The notes beneath the pieces are model-generated. The model worked only from the letters and a program-made list of their open reading frames with translations. It searched no databases and had not been told where the DNA came from. The translations under genes were made by a program, and so were the position numbers. Below, piece after piece: positions 1 to 10,475 of a DNA stretch of 64,000 bases (positions are counted from its first letter, which is position 1; each line of letters begins with the position of its first letter). This DNA is from Cryptomeria japonica (taxonomy: Eukaryota; Streptophyta; Pinopsida; Cupressales; Cupressaceae): the NCBI RefSeq assembly GCF_030272615.1, contig NC_081409.1:912356340-912420339 (forward strand), written 5' to 3'.

Positions 1-2128
1 TGGATTGATTGCAAAACTGAATAGGACATCTGAAGACTTGAATACTGTTGTTTGATAGTAGAGAAAATTGAGAATCTTGATCTTTCTGAGGTTCCTAAGG
101 ATCTTGAGGAGGATGGAGACATCCTAGATACTATATATGATAAGAACAAAGTTATTAGATCAGCTTTGCCTCTTATCAAGTGGTCTCAAAAGGATAATAC
201 CTCAATAAAGACCAGATTCCAAAATATTCTTGCCAACACCAATGTTTGGTTAAATGTACATGGTGTTCAACTAAAGCCTTTCCAAACCGAATCATTTGAA
301 GATGATACCATAGGGCCTAAGGGAAAGACTTATAAATTGAGGACCAAAATTAGACATGATCCTATGGCTCTTAAAGGTCCAAAGTTCAAATTCATAGTTG
401 GGAAAAGCAGGAGTCAAGGTGAGTCTTTAACTCAAGAGACTCAAACTCATGAAGAGGTTGAGGAAGGAGAAGAAGATAATGAAGGTGAAAAAAAAGAAGA
501 AGATGAACTTGAAAAAGAATGAGAACAAGAGGAAGGAGAATTTGATAAGGAGAGATTACCTAAAATTCCAAGTACTTCCCAGTCTCAAGAGACACAAGAA
601 GGTATTCCTCCTACATCATGTGATGTTATAGGTACCACTTCCATTTAAGTTTCTGACACTATTCCTTTAGGTTCCATTGTTTCATTTTCATCACAAGCTC
701 CTGAAATTCATGTCATTCCTTCCACATCCACTAGTGAATCTACCTTAGACACACCTCACAACAATCTTGATATTGTTTTCCTTCTCAATCTGTTTGAGGT
801 TACTTCTTCGATGTTGGAAGATTTTGATAAATTTGTTAGAAACCCAAGTTCTTCCTAGGGTTTCTATAGCTCAAAATCCACCTTCCATTGTTAACTCTAC
901 TCCACCTATTGTTACTACAAGTGTTCAGTCTTAGGAGTTGGCAACACAAGTGCTGATTGTTGGAGTGGATGATGATACACCTTTTCCACCATGGCTAGTA
1001 TCTAACACTCCTAAGAGAAAGAAACAAGCCATCTCTCCATATGACTTTGATTTCAGTCAGTTGGTGCCTGTTAAGTCCAAGGGTATGAAGAAGGCCAAGA
1101 CTTTACCAAAGGTAAAAGTGGATAAATCAAAGCACAAATATGTGGAAATGACAATTCCTCCTCTAAGCACTAATTTGGATAAAGTGTAGTGCTCTGATTA
1201 CGTTATCAAAATGATTGATCTAGGCAAGCAAACACATCAAGGAATAGTGGAGGATGATCAAACATATTTTCGACATCTTGTGACAATGTTTAGTGAAGAG
1301 AAGGATAAGAATTTTTTTTTGAAGAAACAGGTAGATCAACTCACTAATGTTTTGATCAAGATAACCAAAAAATCAAAGTTAGTTGAACTTGTCACCTCTT
1401 TAGTGGATGGAAAAATCATTAGATAAGCTGAACAGATCAATTCTCATGGAAAATCAGTTAGTGAGTGGATGGATAGGCTTATGAGTCAAGGGAGTCATTT
1501 GATAGGCTCTGTTGTTACTTTGGTACAAATAGCTTAGAAGGTATCAGTTCTAAATTTGACAAAACTTTAGATCTTTTGTTACATTGGATACATATGAGGA
1601 GGACTTTGACTCTTAGTTGAAGTTAGAGGATTTCCAATTCTATGTTATAGTTGATATATACATATATTGAACAAAGGGAAATGCTGGAACATCAAATGAA
1701 ACACCTTGGAGGCACTTGTCAAAGATATAAGGAAAGCTTATAAGGAATGTAATGACAAAGGGAAGGAAATCATTGATAAGATACAAATTCTCCCTTGCAC
1801 TTTCCTTGATGAGAATCAGAAGCCCCTTCACGAAGATATCATCATCAAAGAATTTAGTTTACTAATTAGTGAAGAGGTCGATAAATAGGTTTTCTCATTG
1901 TCCTCAATTGATAAGTTGATAGATATCCAAGTAAATTTGGATGATCTAGCCTCTCTTTTGAAAAAGCACAAGAAATGTTTCATAAGCCTTCAAGCCTCTA
2001 TAACTCGGGTCAAGATCATTAAAAGTCACACCAAATGTCCTGATGGGGAACAAATGAAAGTAGTTATGCAAAAGTTCAAAGAGTTTATGAAACATGATCA
2101 AAATGGAGTGTTTGGTGACACTTAGCAT
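1..2128 (+). pseudogene. Decayed coding region of unknown function, probably a retroelement accessory ORF
   Basis: A run of open segments on the plus strand (52-522, 938-1189, 1211-1426, 1706-1888, 1898-2125) looks like one long, broken coding region. The first segment (156 codons) is acidic and ends in a Glu/Lys-rich tail; the later segments are Lys-rich and probably helical. The segments from 938 on share one frame; 52-522 lies in another, so at least one frameshift is needed, and several stops (for example 522, 1189, 1426, 1888) interrupt it. I recognise no protease, integrase, RT or zinc-knuckle motif. Its position just upstream of LTR-like DNA and a ruined gypsy pol suggests an extra ORF of an LTR element rather than a host gene. 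The left end lies outside the window, so the start is unknown. Function: not recognised. Confidence 0.4.
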
Positions 2129-2171
2129 TTTTCATAGTTTAGATTTGAAGATGCATGTTTGAATAAGAATT

Positions 2172-3360
2172 TGACACTTCAAGTGTCATTTTGTATTTAC
2201 ATTTTTGCACTTAGGCAATGCACGAGTCCAAAGTAAAATAGGACTCTTCTTTGATTTAGTCATCATTTTTTCCTAGATTTTCTCAACACACCTCACCTAT
2301 ATAAATGAGGTTTCTTATTTTAATATGGATCTAGAATCTCTAATCTATATGCAACAAAACTCTGCGGAAGTGAAGAGAAAAAGTGAAACTTTGTGTTCCT
2401 ATTGTTATTTTACAAACTTGATCAAGTAAGAAGAAAGCTTTGGCATCCAAACTTTGTGTTGGATTCATTTGTGGTTTATGGTGAGAGTGTTCTTATGTCA
2501 TTATTGTTATAAGTTCTTATTTTTCTCAAGTAAAGGTGTTGTTGAGGAAATATTATTAAAGAGTAGAAACAATTGTTGGTTTGTGAACTTTGTGCCATAT
2601 TTCAGCTATTGTTAATAGAATTAGGAGTTAGTGAATGCGATATAATTTTGAAAAATTTCACATTGGTATTTTCAATATAAAGTTAGATGAAATATAATAA
2701 GATAGCATTTCAAAGACTTTGTTCTTTATTGTGCCATCTTGGAAAATGAATATTAATTTGAAGACTTTGAGCTTTGTTTTATCATTTTGAAAAAAATATT
2801 GTTAAAAGTTGTAATAGGATATTAAGATAAAGACTTTGAGATTTACTTTGAATATCTCAATTTAATATCATGGGTTACAAAAGGAATTATTTGAAGAAAG
2901 GTTGATAGGACAACAATGATTTTTAAGACTTTGAGCTTAAGCATTCTTTCCCATCCCGGGGAAGCAACGAAGGACTTTGGGCCTTTATAGAAACTTTTCT
3001 TCTTTACTTATTTGTATTTTGATCATTCTTATAGTTTTGAGTTAATTTGTAACATTGAAATTGTAAGAATTATTGTTACTCTATATTGTAAATTCTTTCC
3101 TGAAGAAAGAGGAGAGAATAACATCTCTTCTAAAGAAAGAGAATAGGATGATGCACCACCCAAGTTTAGATTAGAAATCAAAATTTGTACCGTATTATAA
3201 TAAAGTAGAGTAATAAACTAAAGGGGGAGCCTTCCCTTAAAATTACGAGACATTTAATCTCACACACTGTTGCTGAAACCACAATTTTGTAAACTCATCT
3301 AGTTTGCAAAATTTTCAACCAACAATAAGCAAATTCAGGCCTTTTTGGAGAGCATACAAA
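2172..3360 (+). mobile_element. Probable LTR plus leader remnant
   Basis: This non-coding stretch opens with a perfect 8-bp inverted repeat, TGACACTT-c-AAGTGTCA (2172-2188). About 110 bp further on is a good TATA box (TATATAAAT, 2299-2307). From about 2700 to 2985 a motif close to AAGACTTTGAGCTT recurs about five times. A purine tract, AAAGGGGGAGCC (near 3221-3232), resembles a polypurine tract. Inverted-repeat start, TATA box and repeated downstream motif fit an LTR promoter, but I found no second copy in the window, so LTR identity and both boundaries are inferred. Confidence 0.35.
2700..2985 (+). repeat. Degenerate repeats of an AAGACTTTG motif
   Basis: The core AAGACTTTG or a one-to-two-base variant appears near 2710, 2761, 2832, 2931 and 2971, usually followed by a T-rich run containing GAGCTT or a variant. 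Spacing is irregular (about 40-100 bp), so this is an old, diverged array rather than a fresh tandem repeat. Confidence 0.5.
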
Positions 3361-3389
3361 TATTTTCCAATACCTATTTTTAAGGTGGT

Positions 3390-4570
3390 GATCTTAAGAG
3401 TAAAGTTTTTTTCCTTGATGGTGAGCAAAAGTCAATATAACAAATTGTCCAACTAAAAGGCAATAAGATAGCTAAGGGTCTAGTCTCTTTTAAGGACTTA
3501 TTTCTTAGGCATGACATAGCTATCAAGAAGAAGATAAATGGAGCAATCAATAGTTTAGGGAAGTATGCAACAATTAATGTTGGTAGCCCTGATGATCCAA
3601 AGTTAGCTTGTATTGGTAAGTGTTGTACACCTAAGGAAAGGAGTAAATTGATTATATTGTTGATTAAGCTCATCAAGATATTTTTGCACGGTGTTATGAT
3701 GACTTGAAGAATTTCATGGATGAGAGACTGCAACATCATATCCCTTTGAAACTAGGGACCTCTCTTTTTAGGCAAAAACAAAGGACATATATCCTAAGAT
3801 AATATGTGCAATTTTAAGAGACATGGATAAAATTACGAAGGCATGAATTGTTTACCCCATCCTCACTCTACCTAGGTAGCAATTATAGTTCCAATTTGAG
3901 AGAAGAATGGACAAATTAGAATTTATGTTGAATTAAAATTTTTGAATAAGTCCTCTTTGAAAGATAACTACCCATTACCCATGATGGATCATGTGCTTTA
4001 GACTATTGCAGCAAATAAAATGATGTCTATACTGGATGGTTTTTTAAGATACAACAAGATAAGTGTGGCAAAGGAATACCATAAGCCAACTTTCATTACA
4101 CCATGGGGAACCTTCGCTTACAACCGCATGCCCTTTGGTATGGTAATTTTTTCAGGCCCATGGATCTGTCCTTTGGAGATCTAAAAAACAAAATAATAGT
4201 TAACTACCTTGAAGATCTCAAGTGTTTATTTTCAAAGAAGAGATAAAATCATCTCAAGGATTTGGAAAGGATTTTGTAGATGTGTAAAGAGAATGATATT
4301 TATTTGAATCCAAATAATTCTATCTTTGGTGTGACACATTAAAAGATTTTGGAGGATATGGTTTCCAAGAAAGGAATAAAGATTGAACTAGAGAGGGTCA
4401 GAGAAATCCAACAACTTAGTTTAATTTTGAATAGAATGATAGTTAAATCGTTATTTGGATAGGTAAACTTTTAAAGGAAGTTTGTTCTTGATTTTTCTAA
4501 AATTACTAGACATATCATGGAAATAGTGAAGGCAAAACAAGGCTTCAAGTGGAATGAGTCAGGTAATTTC
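3390..4570 (+). pseudogene. Ty3/gypsy pol remnant (protease-RT linker and reverse transcriptase)
   Basis: Conceptual translation across several frames gives clear Ty3/gypsy pol signatures. Near 3565-3700 is a block of the type INVGSPDDPKL followed by a CCTPKERSK-like stretch, the segment that usually precedes the RT in plant gypsy polyproteins. Near 3958-4150 come KDNYPLP, a SILDG-like block (finger/palm) and WGTFAYNRMPFGM. Near 4200-4230 the catalytic box reads NYLEDL in place of YLDD. The thumb region follows near 4470-4560 (FSKITRHI, then FKWNES). Many stops and frameshifts make it non-functional, and no integrase or RNase H was found downstream. Orientation agrees with the LTR-like segment to its left, so both may be parts of one old element. 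Confidence 0.75.
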
Positions 4571-5234
4571 AATAACTACTTCATTATCTTTGTTATCCAT
4601 CAAAACACAGTATGTCAACCATCTTATTACAAGTTGACAAGCAACTAAAGAGAGAGTTAGTGAACTTGAATTTTTGCTGACAAGGGGTTTTTCTTAAGGG
4701 CCGTATTACTGAAAGAGAAATTAAATGTGACTTTAAAGGCTTTGGGAATGAAAGGCATTGAGGCAAAGGAGTGGTAGATACAAGACACAGGAAAAACCAC
4801 TCCCAAGATTGAACTAATAATAAAAAAGAAGGATACGTCAATCGAACTGACCAAAAATTGGGCAACACAATCCTAGCCATCACCATCAAATGAATTATAA
4901 TCTAATCTTACTATTGTAGTCATGTGTCTCTATTGTCCTCAATCTCCCACATGTATTAGCATGCCACCTCATTCTTGTGTGAACATGCCTTCGTGGAAGC
5001 ATCTTTGAATTCTACATCAACCCCACAGGAGTGAGCATGACTTACCCCACTCCATGTTCACACATGTATGAGCATACTAGATTAGAAGATTATAAGCTCT
5101 CCACCACTCCTTCACTCATGCATGTGTCTGCATATCCTTTACACATGTCACCTTACCCACACATTTGTAAGAATTCCTTTCCTTTCTCCTCAAGGGACAC
5201 ATATTTTCTCCATATCATTCCGTTTATTCTCTCT
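4571..5234. other. Spacer without recognised gene
   Basis: About 660 bp between the gypsy remnant and the next LTR element. Short open frames exist on both strands but none shows a conserved motif. The first part may be badly decayed pol sequence continuing from the left. Confidence 0.5.
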
Positions 5235-6264
5235 TCAAGTAGCTCAAAAATTGATAACCCTCAATGGATATCAATTTTTGCAAATATTTAACAATCTTTT
5301 ACCAAATTAAATAAACTTGTTAGCAATTTTAGAAAGTTATAGGCACCATGAACATTCTAACTAGCTCTGACAACTAGACTTATCAATAAAAATCTCATAA
5401 CTACTTGCAACCCATTGCAAATTTGAAACAAACATGTTCATAAAAACTTCTCACATCCAAATTCAAGCTTCTCTTTCTCTGAAATTCCTTCCTTCATGTG
5501 CTAGGATTCTCTTCTCTTCATTCTTGCTTTTTGGGATCTACAAACTTCTTCGTTTTAAACCTTCTCTCCTTCCTCTATTTTGGACGTTGCATATATCTTC
5601 AAAATCTGCAATTCTACTTATTTTCTCCATTTTCTTCTTGGCATATGGATTCTCCAGGTATCTGCTCTTGCAAGTGGTAGGCAAGATTCCCTTATATCTC
5701 CTCCCAACATTTCTAATCTCTTTTCTACTCCACCTCTTGGTGCATGTGACAAGAAAAGACAAACAATAGGAAAATTTGAATTTGAATTTTTTAGCACAAG
5801 CAACAACAAATTTTCCAATAACATGCTTGGGCTTTGGATTTTTACCTCTTTCAAATTGTTGAAGAAATTCTATTTAATAAGACACTAAATACATGACATG
5901 CAAAACATTGGATCCTCATTTCTTCTAAAGTTTACAAATTTAATTTCCAACATGTTGGATGTGTGCAAAGAGTGTCTGAATCCATTAACAAAATTGCATT
6001 AAAAAGTTGTAGAGTCACCAATTTTTCATGTTTAATTTGAATATGCAAATATGTTTCAATTGATCTGAAAACTTGAATATCAAGATTTTTCACCTTCATC
6101 TACAAGGATACAAGTAGATCATAATTTATCTACAAGGACTAACATACCTAAAATCAAGCCAAAATCCCCAAAAAGTCACTTTTGAACACTAGGTGCTTCA
6201 ACCTCTCTTTCCAACAACTTTTCTTCAAATTTTCAACATTTTGAAACTTGGATATCTTGCATCA
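5235..6264 (-). repeat. 3' LTR (left copy) of the 5.2-9.3 kb element
   Basis: It aligns with 8345-9263 over most of its length, including shared blocks such as CACCATGAACATTCTAAC and TTCTTTTTGGGATCTA-like text. It is about 110 bp longer than its partner. Its outer end begins TC where the partner has TG. The many differences by eye indicate an old insertion. Confidence 0.75.
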
Positions 6265-7172
6265 AAAATCTTGACTAAAAAGAAATGTTTCATGAGTTTG
6301 TTCTTCATCCATTGTTCTCTCTCATCCTCATTTTCGTTCTTCTTCTAAACCTTACTTTGCACCTTTGTGTCTCTTCCTTTCTTCATCTTTCCTCTCTTTC
6401 TCCTTCTCATAAAAGCTACCTTACTATACCATGATTCAACCTCCCACTCAATCTCACTACCTTCATCACTTGCATACAAGTTAGCTCCAACAAATTTGTG
6501 AAAATCAATGAATTGTAAATATTTCTCACCTATTTATCCTTCATTTTTCTTATTCTTGTAGGTCAATGTTATGTTAATCTCACAAAAACTCAATATGCAA
6601 CCTATAATTGCTGCACCTAACCACTCTTTTTTCTCTACATTCTTTCACCATTTCTTCCAAAGAATTAGCTTCAATACCAAACACAAACTTTGATAAAAAA
6701 TGACATTTGCTTTTGAAATACATCTTTCTCTATTTCTGCAACTTCTCATCTAATATTTTCATATAATCCCTTTATAGCCATAACATTTGCATGTGAATAA
6801 ACATCAACAACATTTTCGAAAAAATCAGATTGTACGTCACTGTTCTCTACTACAACTTTATTATTCTTCACCTTTGCAACTTCACAATAATCTCATACAA
6901 CAATGCTATTCTTTTCATTTATTTTCTCATGCAAAAATTTATGCATCTCTTTAATACCAAGTTCTCTTTCACAAATATCATGAAAATGACCCTTTATCTA
7001 TGTGTTTTCTTGTTTCTCTACTGTTACCCAAACTTTTTAGTTTTGATTGTCTATTGCAATATTGTTGTTCTCTTCTTTTACCTCATCCCCTACACTCAAT
7101 TGGACCATTTTCTTCAACCTATTTATGTCCTTTCAAGGATCGATGAATGCCCCAACTTCATATTCATTTACT

Positions 7173-8061
7173 TCAACATATTTTTTTAATCTTTTCTACA
7201 TGCAAATCAATATTATTCTTATATTTGAAAAATTTAGAAAAATGAATTAATACCTCTTTTGTTACTATTGAAACTTCTTCTTTTATACATGAAACCATCT
7301 CATCATCTACTTTTATTGCTTCCAAAAGACATTTATTAGTTGCTAACTCTTTTCTTTCCTCATTATATTCTTTATCTTGCATGCAGATCTCTTCTAAATT
7401 CTAGTGCCATATGTGTGACACACTACTATTTAAACAAATTCTAGCACATGAATAATGGGATTCATCTTTTCCCATATTAATTTCCTTTGTCACCTCTCTC
7501 TCAAATAACTTTTTTATCTTCTTTATCTTCTCTTTCTTTCTCTATTATTTCTTTATGCTTATCTTCTTTTCTTTCTTTGTTTCAAATATAATGGTGCAGG
7601 TTTCTCCCACATGTTTTGCCTTCGATAACCTCCCCATGATAGGGTTGTAGTAATGCATCTTCTCATCTCTCTTTTTGCTAACCTCTTTACCCAATCTCTC
7701 TATTTCATGAGAGATATTCAGCTCTTCTCCTTCTTTTAGATAACATTCCACCCTTTCATCACTTCTTTCAACTTTACACCTTTCATTAGCCACTACACAT
7801 TTTCATGTAATCTATTTTCTTGTTTTCTTTTGGCCTCTCAATTTATTTTCTTTGTTCATTCTCTATCACATCCAATCTAGCCTTGATCTTGTTTAGTTGT
7901 TTAATAAGAAATTTTGTGAACATCTTGTCTTGCCATTCTTCCCAAGGTAAAATACTCATAGGTCTTCTAATGACCCATCTCATCTTTTGATTCAAATGCA
8001 TCTTTAGAGACTCACAAATTCCTATACAGTTACAAGTCCTCCTTGCAACAAAAATTATCAC
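7173..8061 (-). pseudogene. Internal minus-strand coding remnants of the non-autonomous element
   Basis: Three short minus-strand frames, 7843-8061 (72 codons), 7545-7793 (82) and 7173-7382 (69), follow each other in transcription order from the 5' LTR. The first carries a basic RRPMSILPWEEWQDKM-like block and a Lys-rich helix. The other two are Lys/Glu-rich and probably coiled. They could descend from a gag-like ORF, but there is no zinc knuckle and I recognise no family. The minus strand here is strongly purine-rich. Confidence 0.35.
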
Positions 8062-8330
8062 ATAACACTACCCTCTACCTAACACAGACTATGGAAGATG
8101 CACCTCTCACAACCCCTCTACTCTCTCTGTCTCTCTATGGAGGAAGTTGTATACTTTCTACTTAGATTTATCTTTGCTAGAGGATAGTACTTACAAACCC
8201 TCCCTCGTGCTTGCAATAACAAGCTTTCTCTCATGCCCGTGACAAACAAACTCTCTCACAACTCTCTCTTTCTCAACACTCTCATACCTCAATCTTCAAG
8301 CATAATTATCACCATGCCAACAATCTTCTT

Positions 8331-8342
8331 GCTTTTATACCA
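8331..8342 (-). other. Decayed primer binding site (iMet type)
   Basis: On the minus strand this reads TGGTATAAAAGC, matching TGGTATCAGAGC at 10 of 12 positions. It lies two bases inside the TTGCATCA end of the 5' LTR, the expected spacing for plant copia-type elements. Confidence 0.6.
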
Positions 8343-8344
8343 AT

Positions 8345-9263
8345 TGATGCAACTAAACAATGGAGAACCCGCAATGGGTGTCAATTTTTGTAGCTCTATA
8401 ATAATATTTCACAATTTCAAATAAACTTGCAAGCAAATGCAGTAAACTATAGGCACCATGAACATTCTAACTAGTTCTCCCAAACTAAATTCATCAATAA
8501 AACTTGCACAACTATTGGCAAACCATTGCAAATCTGACACAAACTTGTTCAAAACAACTTCTCACATCCAACACCAAGCCTCTCTTTCTTTGAAATTTCT
8601 TCCTTCAAGTGCTAGCATTCTCTTCTCTTCATTCTTTCTTTTTGGGATCTAGAACATTCCCCACTTTCAGCCTTATCTCCTTCCTCTTTCTTGCACATTG
8701 CATGTATCTTCAAAATCTACACTTTTATTTCTTTTCTCTATTTTCTTCTTGGCATATGAATTCTCTAGGTATCCCCTCTTGCAAGTGGCAAACAAGATTA
8801 CCCTATAACTCCTCCCAAAGTTGCCAATCTATTTTCTACTCCACCTCCTGGTGCCTAGGATGGAAAAATGACCAAAATAGGGGTGCTAGAATTTGAATTT
8901 TCGAGGAGAGGTGACAATAAATTTCTATTAACATGCTTGGGCGTTGGATTTTTTCCTCCTTCAAATGCGAAGAGTGCCCAAAGCCATTAATAAAATTGCA
9001 CTAAAAATTGTTGACACTCCAATTTTCATGTTTAATTTGAATATGCAAATATCTTGCAATTGCCTTCAAAACTTGAACATCGGAAGTTTCTACCTTCATT
9101 TACAAGAATACAAGTGTATCATAATTTATCAACTAGGAATAACATACTGAAAATCAAGCCAAACTCCCAAAAAAGTCACATTTGAACACTATGTGCTTTG
9201 ACCCCCTCTTTCCAACAACTTTTCAAGTTTTCAACATTTTGCAATCTGGATGCTATTGCATCA
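8345..9263 (-). repeat. 5' LTR (right copy) of the 5.2-9.3 kb element
   Basis: Bounded by TGATGCAA at 8345 and TTGCATCA at 9263 on the plus strand. It is the better-preserved LTR and carries the primer site next to its inner end. The flanking pentamer TCGCT (9264-9268) nearly matches TCTCT at 5230-5234. Confidence 0.75.
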
Positions 9264-9686
9264 TCGCTTGTGACACTTGAGACAAGGATATAAGCTTTTA
9301 ATGTATGTTTGCACAATTCTCAAATCCTCACCTTTAATCAAACTTTTCATTTTAGCCTTTTATTTCCTCCATGAAAAAACTATAAATCTAAGGAATTCCT
9401 TTTCATTTTGATCACCCACATTCATGCTAATCTTATATTTCCATTTTGATATCAACTAACCCATTGCTATCATGTTATTGTTATTCTCGAACATTGATCG
9501 ATCCACATTGTACAACAAAAATCAACATACATTTTTCTAAACACGTCAAGTGGAGAGTTTGATGCTCTTCTCTTCAATTTTATTAGATGAGCAAAGAAAA
9601 ACTACATATAAAGGTCTATATATTGCATTTGAATCTTTGTATTTCATGCTTTGTTTTTTCTTGCCTTCATTAAAATTAAAAATATT
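9264..9686. other. Short AT-rich spacer
   Basis: About 420 bp between two LTR elements. I see no gene, motif or repeat in it. Confidence 0.5.
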
Positions 9687-9691
9687 GAAAG

Positions 9692-10475
9692 TGTAGACAC
9701 CTAAAATTGTGCAGTCTAATTAAATAAATATCTTTATTTATTTGAGTATTTTAGCCTAATTCTTCTATTGATTGAATAAATCTTTATTTAATTAATTAAT
9801 TCATTTATCCTCTTCTAGCCTTATTTCTCATTTAAATAAATACATTTATTTATTTAAATTATCCTTTTCCTAAATTAAATAAATATCCTATTTATTTAAT
9901 TGATCCCACTTCCTCCATTAATTAAATAAATCTTTATTTATTTAATTAATTCATTATCCTTTTCCACCTATGACACATGTCATTCATCTCTTAATTCCTA
10001 CACTACCTACCCTCTTATTATTTTCTTATTTCCTCTACCTACCCTTTAATCATAGCCGACCATTTATCTTTTACACCTCTCAATCTTATCCCTCCATTTC
10101 TTATGGTGCCTTCTATATAAGGATATGCTTCCTTCATTATCAAACCCCCCTGCAGACTACCCGACTACTCTATGCTTTCGAACTTTCATATGCGATCAAG
10201 CCTACTTGCAACCACATTTCCATTCTTTGTTGAGCTCTTGTGCACACATAAAATCTGAGAGCAGATATATCAAGAAAGATCAATGGAGATAGGAAGAATG
10301 GAGATCCAAACCCTATTGGACATGTGATGGTATAATCTTTGTGATTTCATTTGATTTGCATTGTCTTAGGTAATCTTCATATGTTATTGTGGATCTTTGT
10401 TGTTGTTAGGCTAGGGTTTTGTGGTTGAATTCATTTAGCCTTTCAATATTGTTTTATCCATTTTCACTATATACA
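9692..10475 (+). repeat. 5' LTR of the gypsy element
   Basis: Begins TGTAGACACC and ends TATACA. The first 260 bp are rich in repeated TTTATTTATTTAATT-like blocks (several AAATAAAT/ATTTATTT pairs, near 9720-9950) that could fold into hairpins. The last 330 bp match 14870-15197 closely, including the shared text AATCTGAGAGCA. Confidence 0.85.

Larger units (their letters stand above)
5235..9263 (-). mobile_element. Non-autonomous LTR retrotransposon (LARD-like), minus strand
   Basis: Two diverged direct repeats of about 1.0 and 0.92 kb (5235-6264 and 8345-9263) flank 2.1 kb of internal DNA. The right repeat starts TGATGCAA and ends TTGCATCA, an 8-bp terminal inverted repeat typical of LTRs; the left one keeps TTGCATCA at its right end, with TC for TG at its left. 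Just inside the right repeat the plus strand reads GCTTTTATACCA, the complement of TGGTATAAAAGC, a decayed version of the iMet primer site TGGTATCAGAGC; this sets the element on the minus strand. Flanking pentamers are TCTCT and TCGCT (4 of 5 match), an eroded target-site duplication. The interior holds only short minus-strand frames and no protease, integrase or RT, so mobility would have needed a helper element. Confidence 0.75.

Noticed and set aside
5031-5310. Overlapping open frames of 86 and 62 codons on the plus strand
   Set aside because: Low-complexity, no motif, and they run into the left LTR of the minus-strand element.
6830-7250. 119-codon hydrophobic plus-strand frame that looks like a membrane protein
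   Set aside because: It is the antisense of a purine-rich internal region of the minus-strand element; Phe/Leu/Ile richness follows from the pyrimidine bias.
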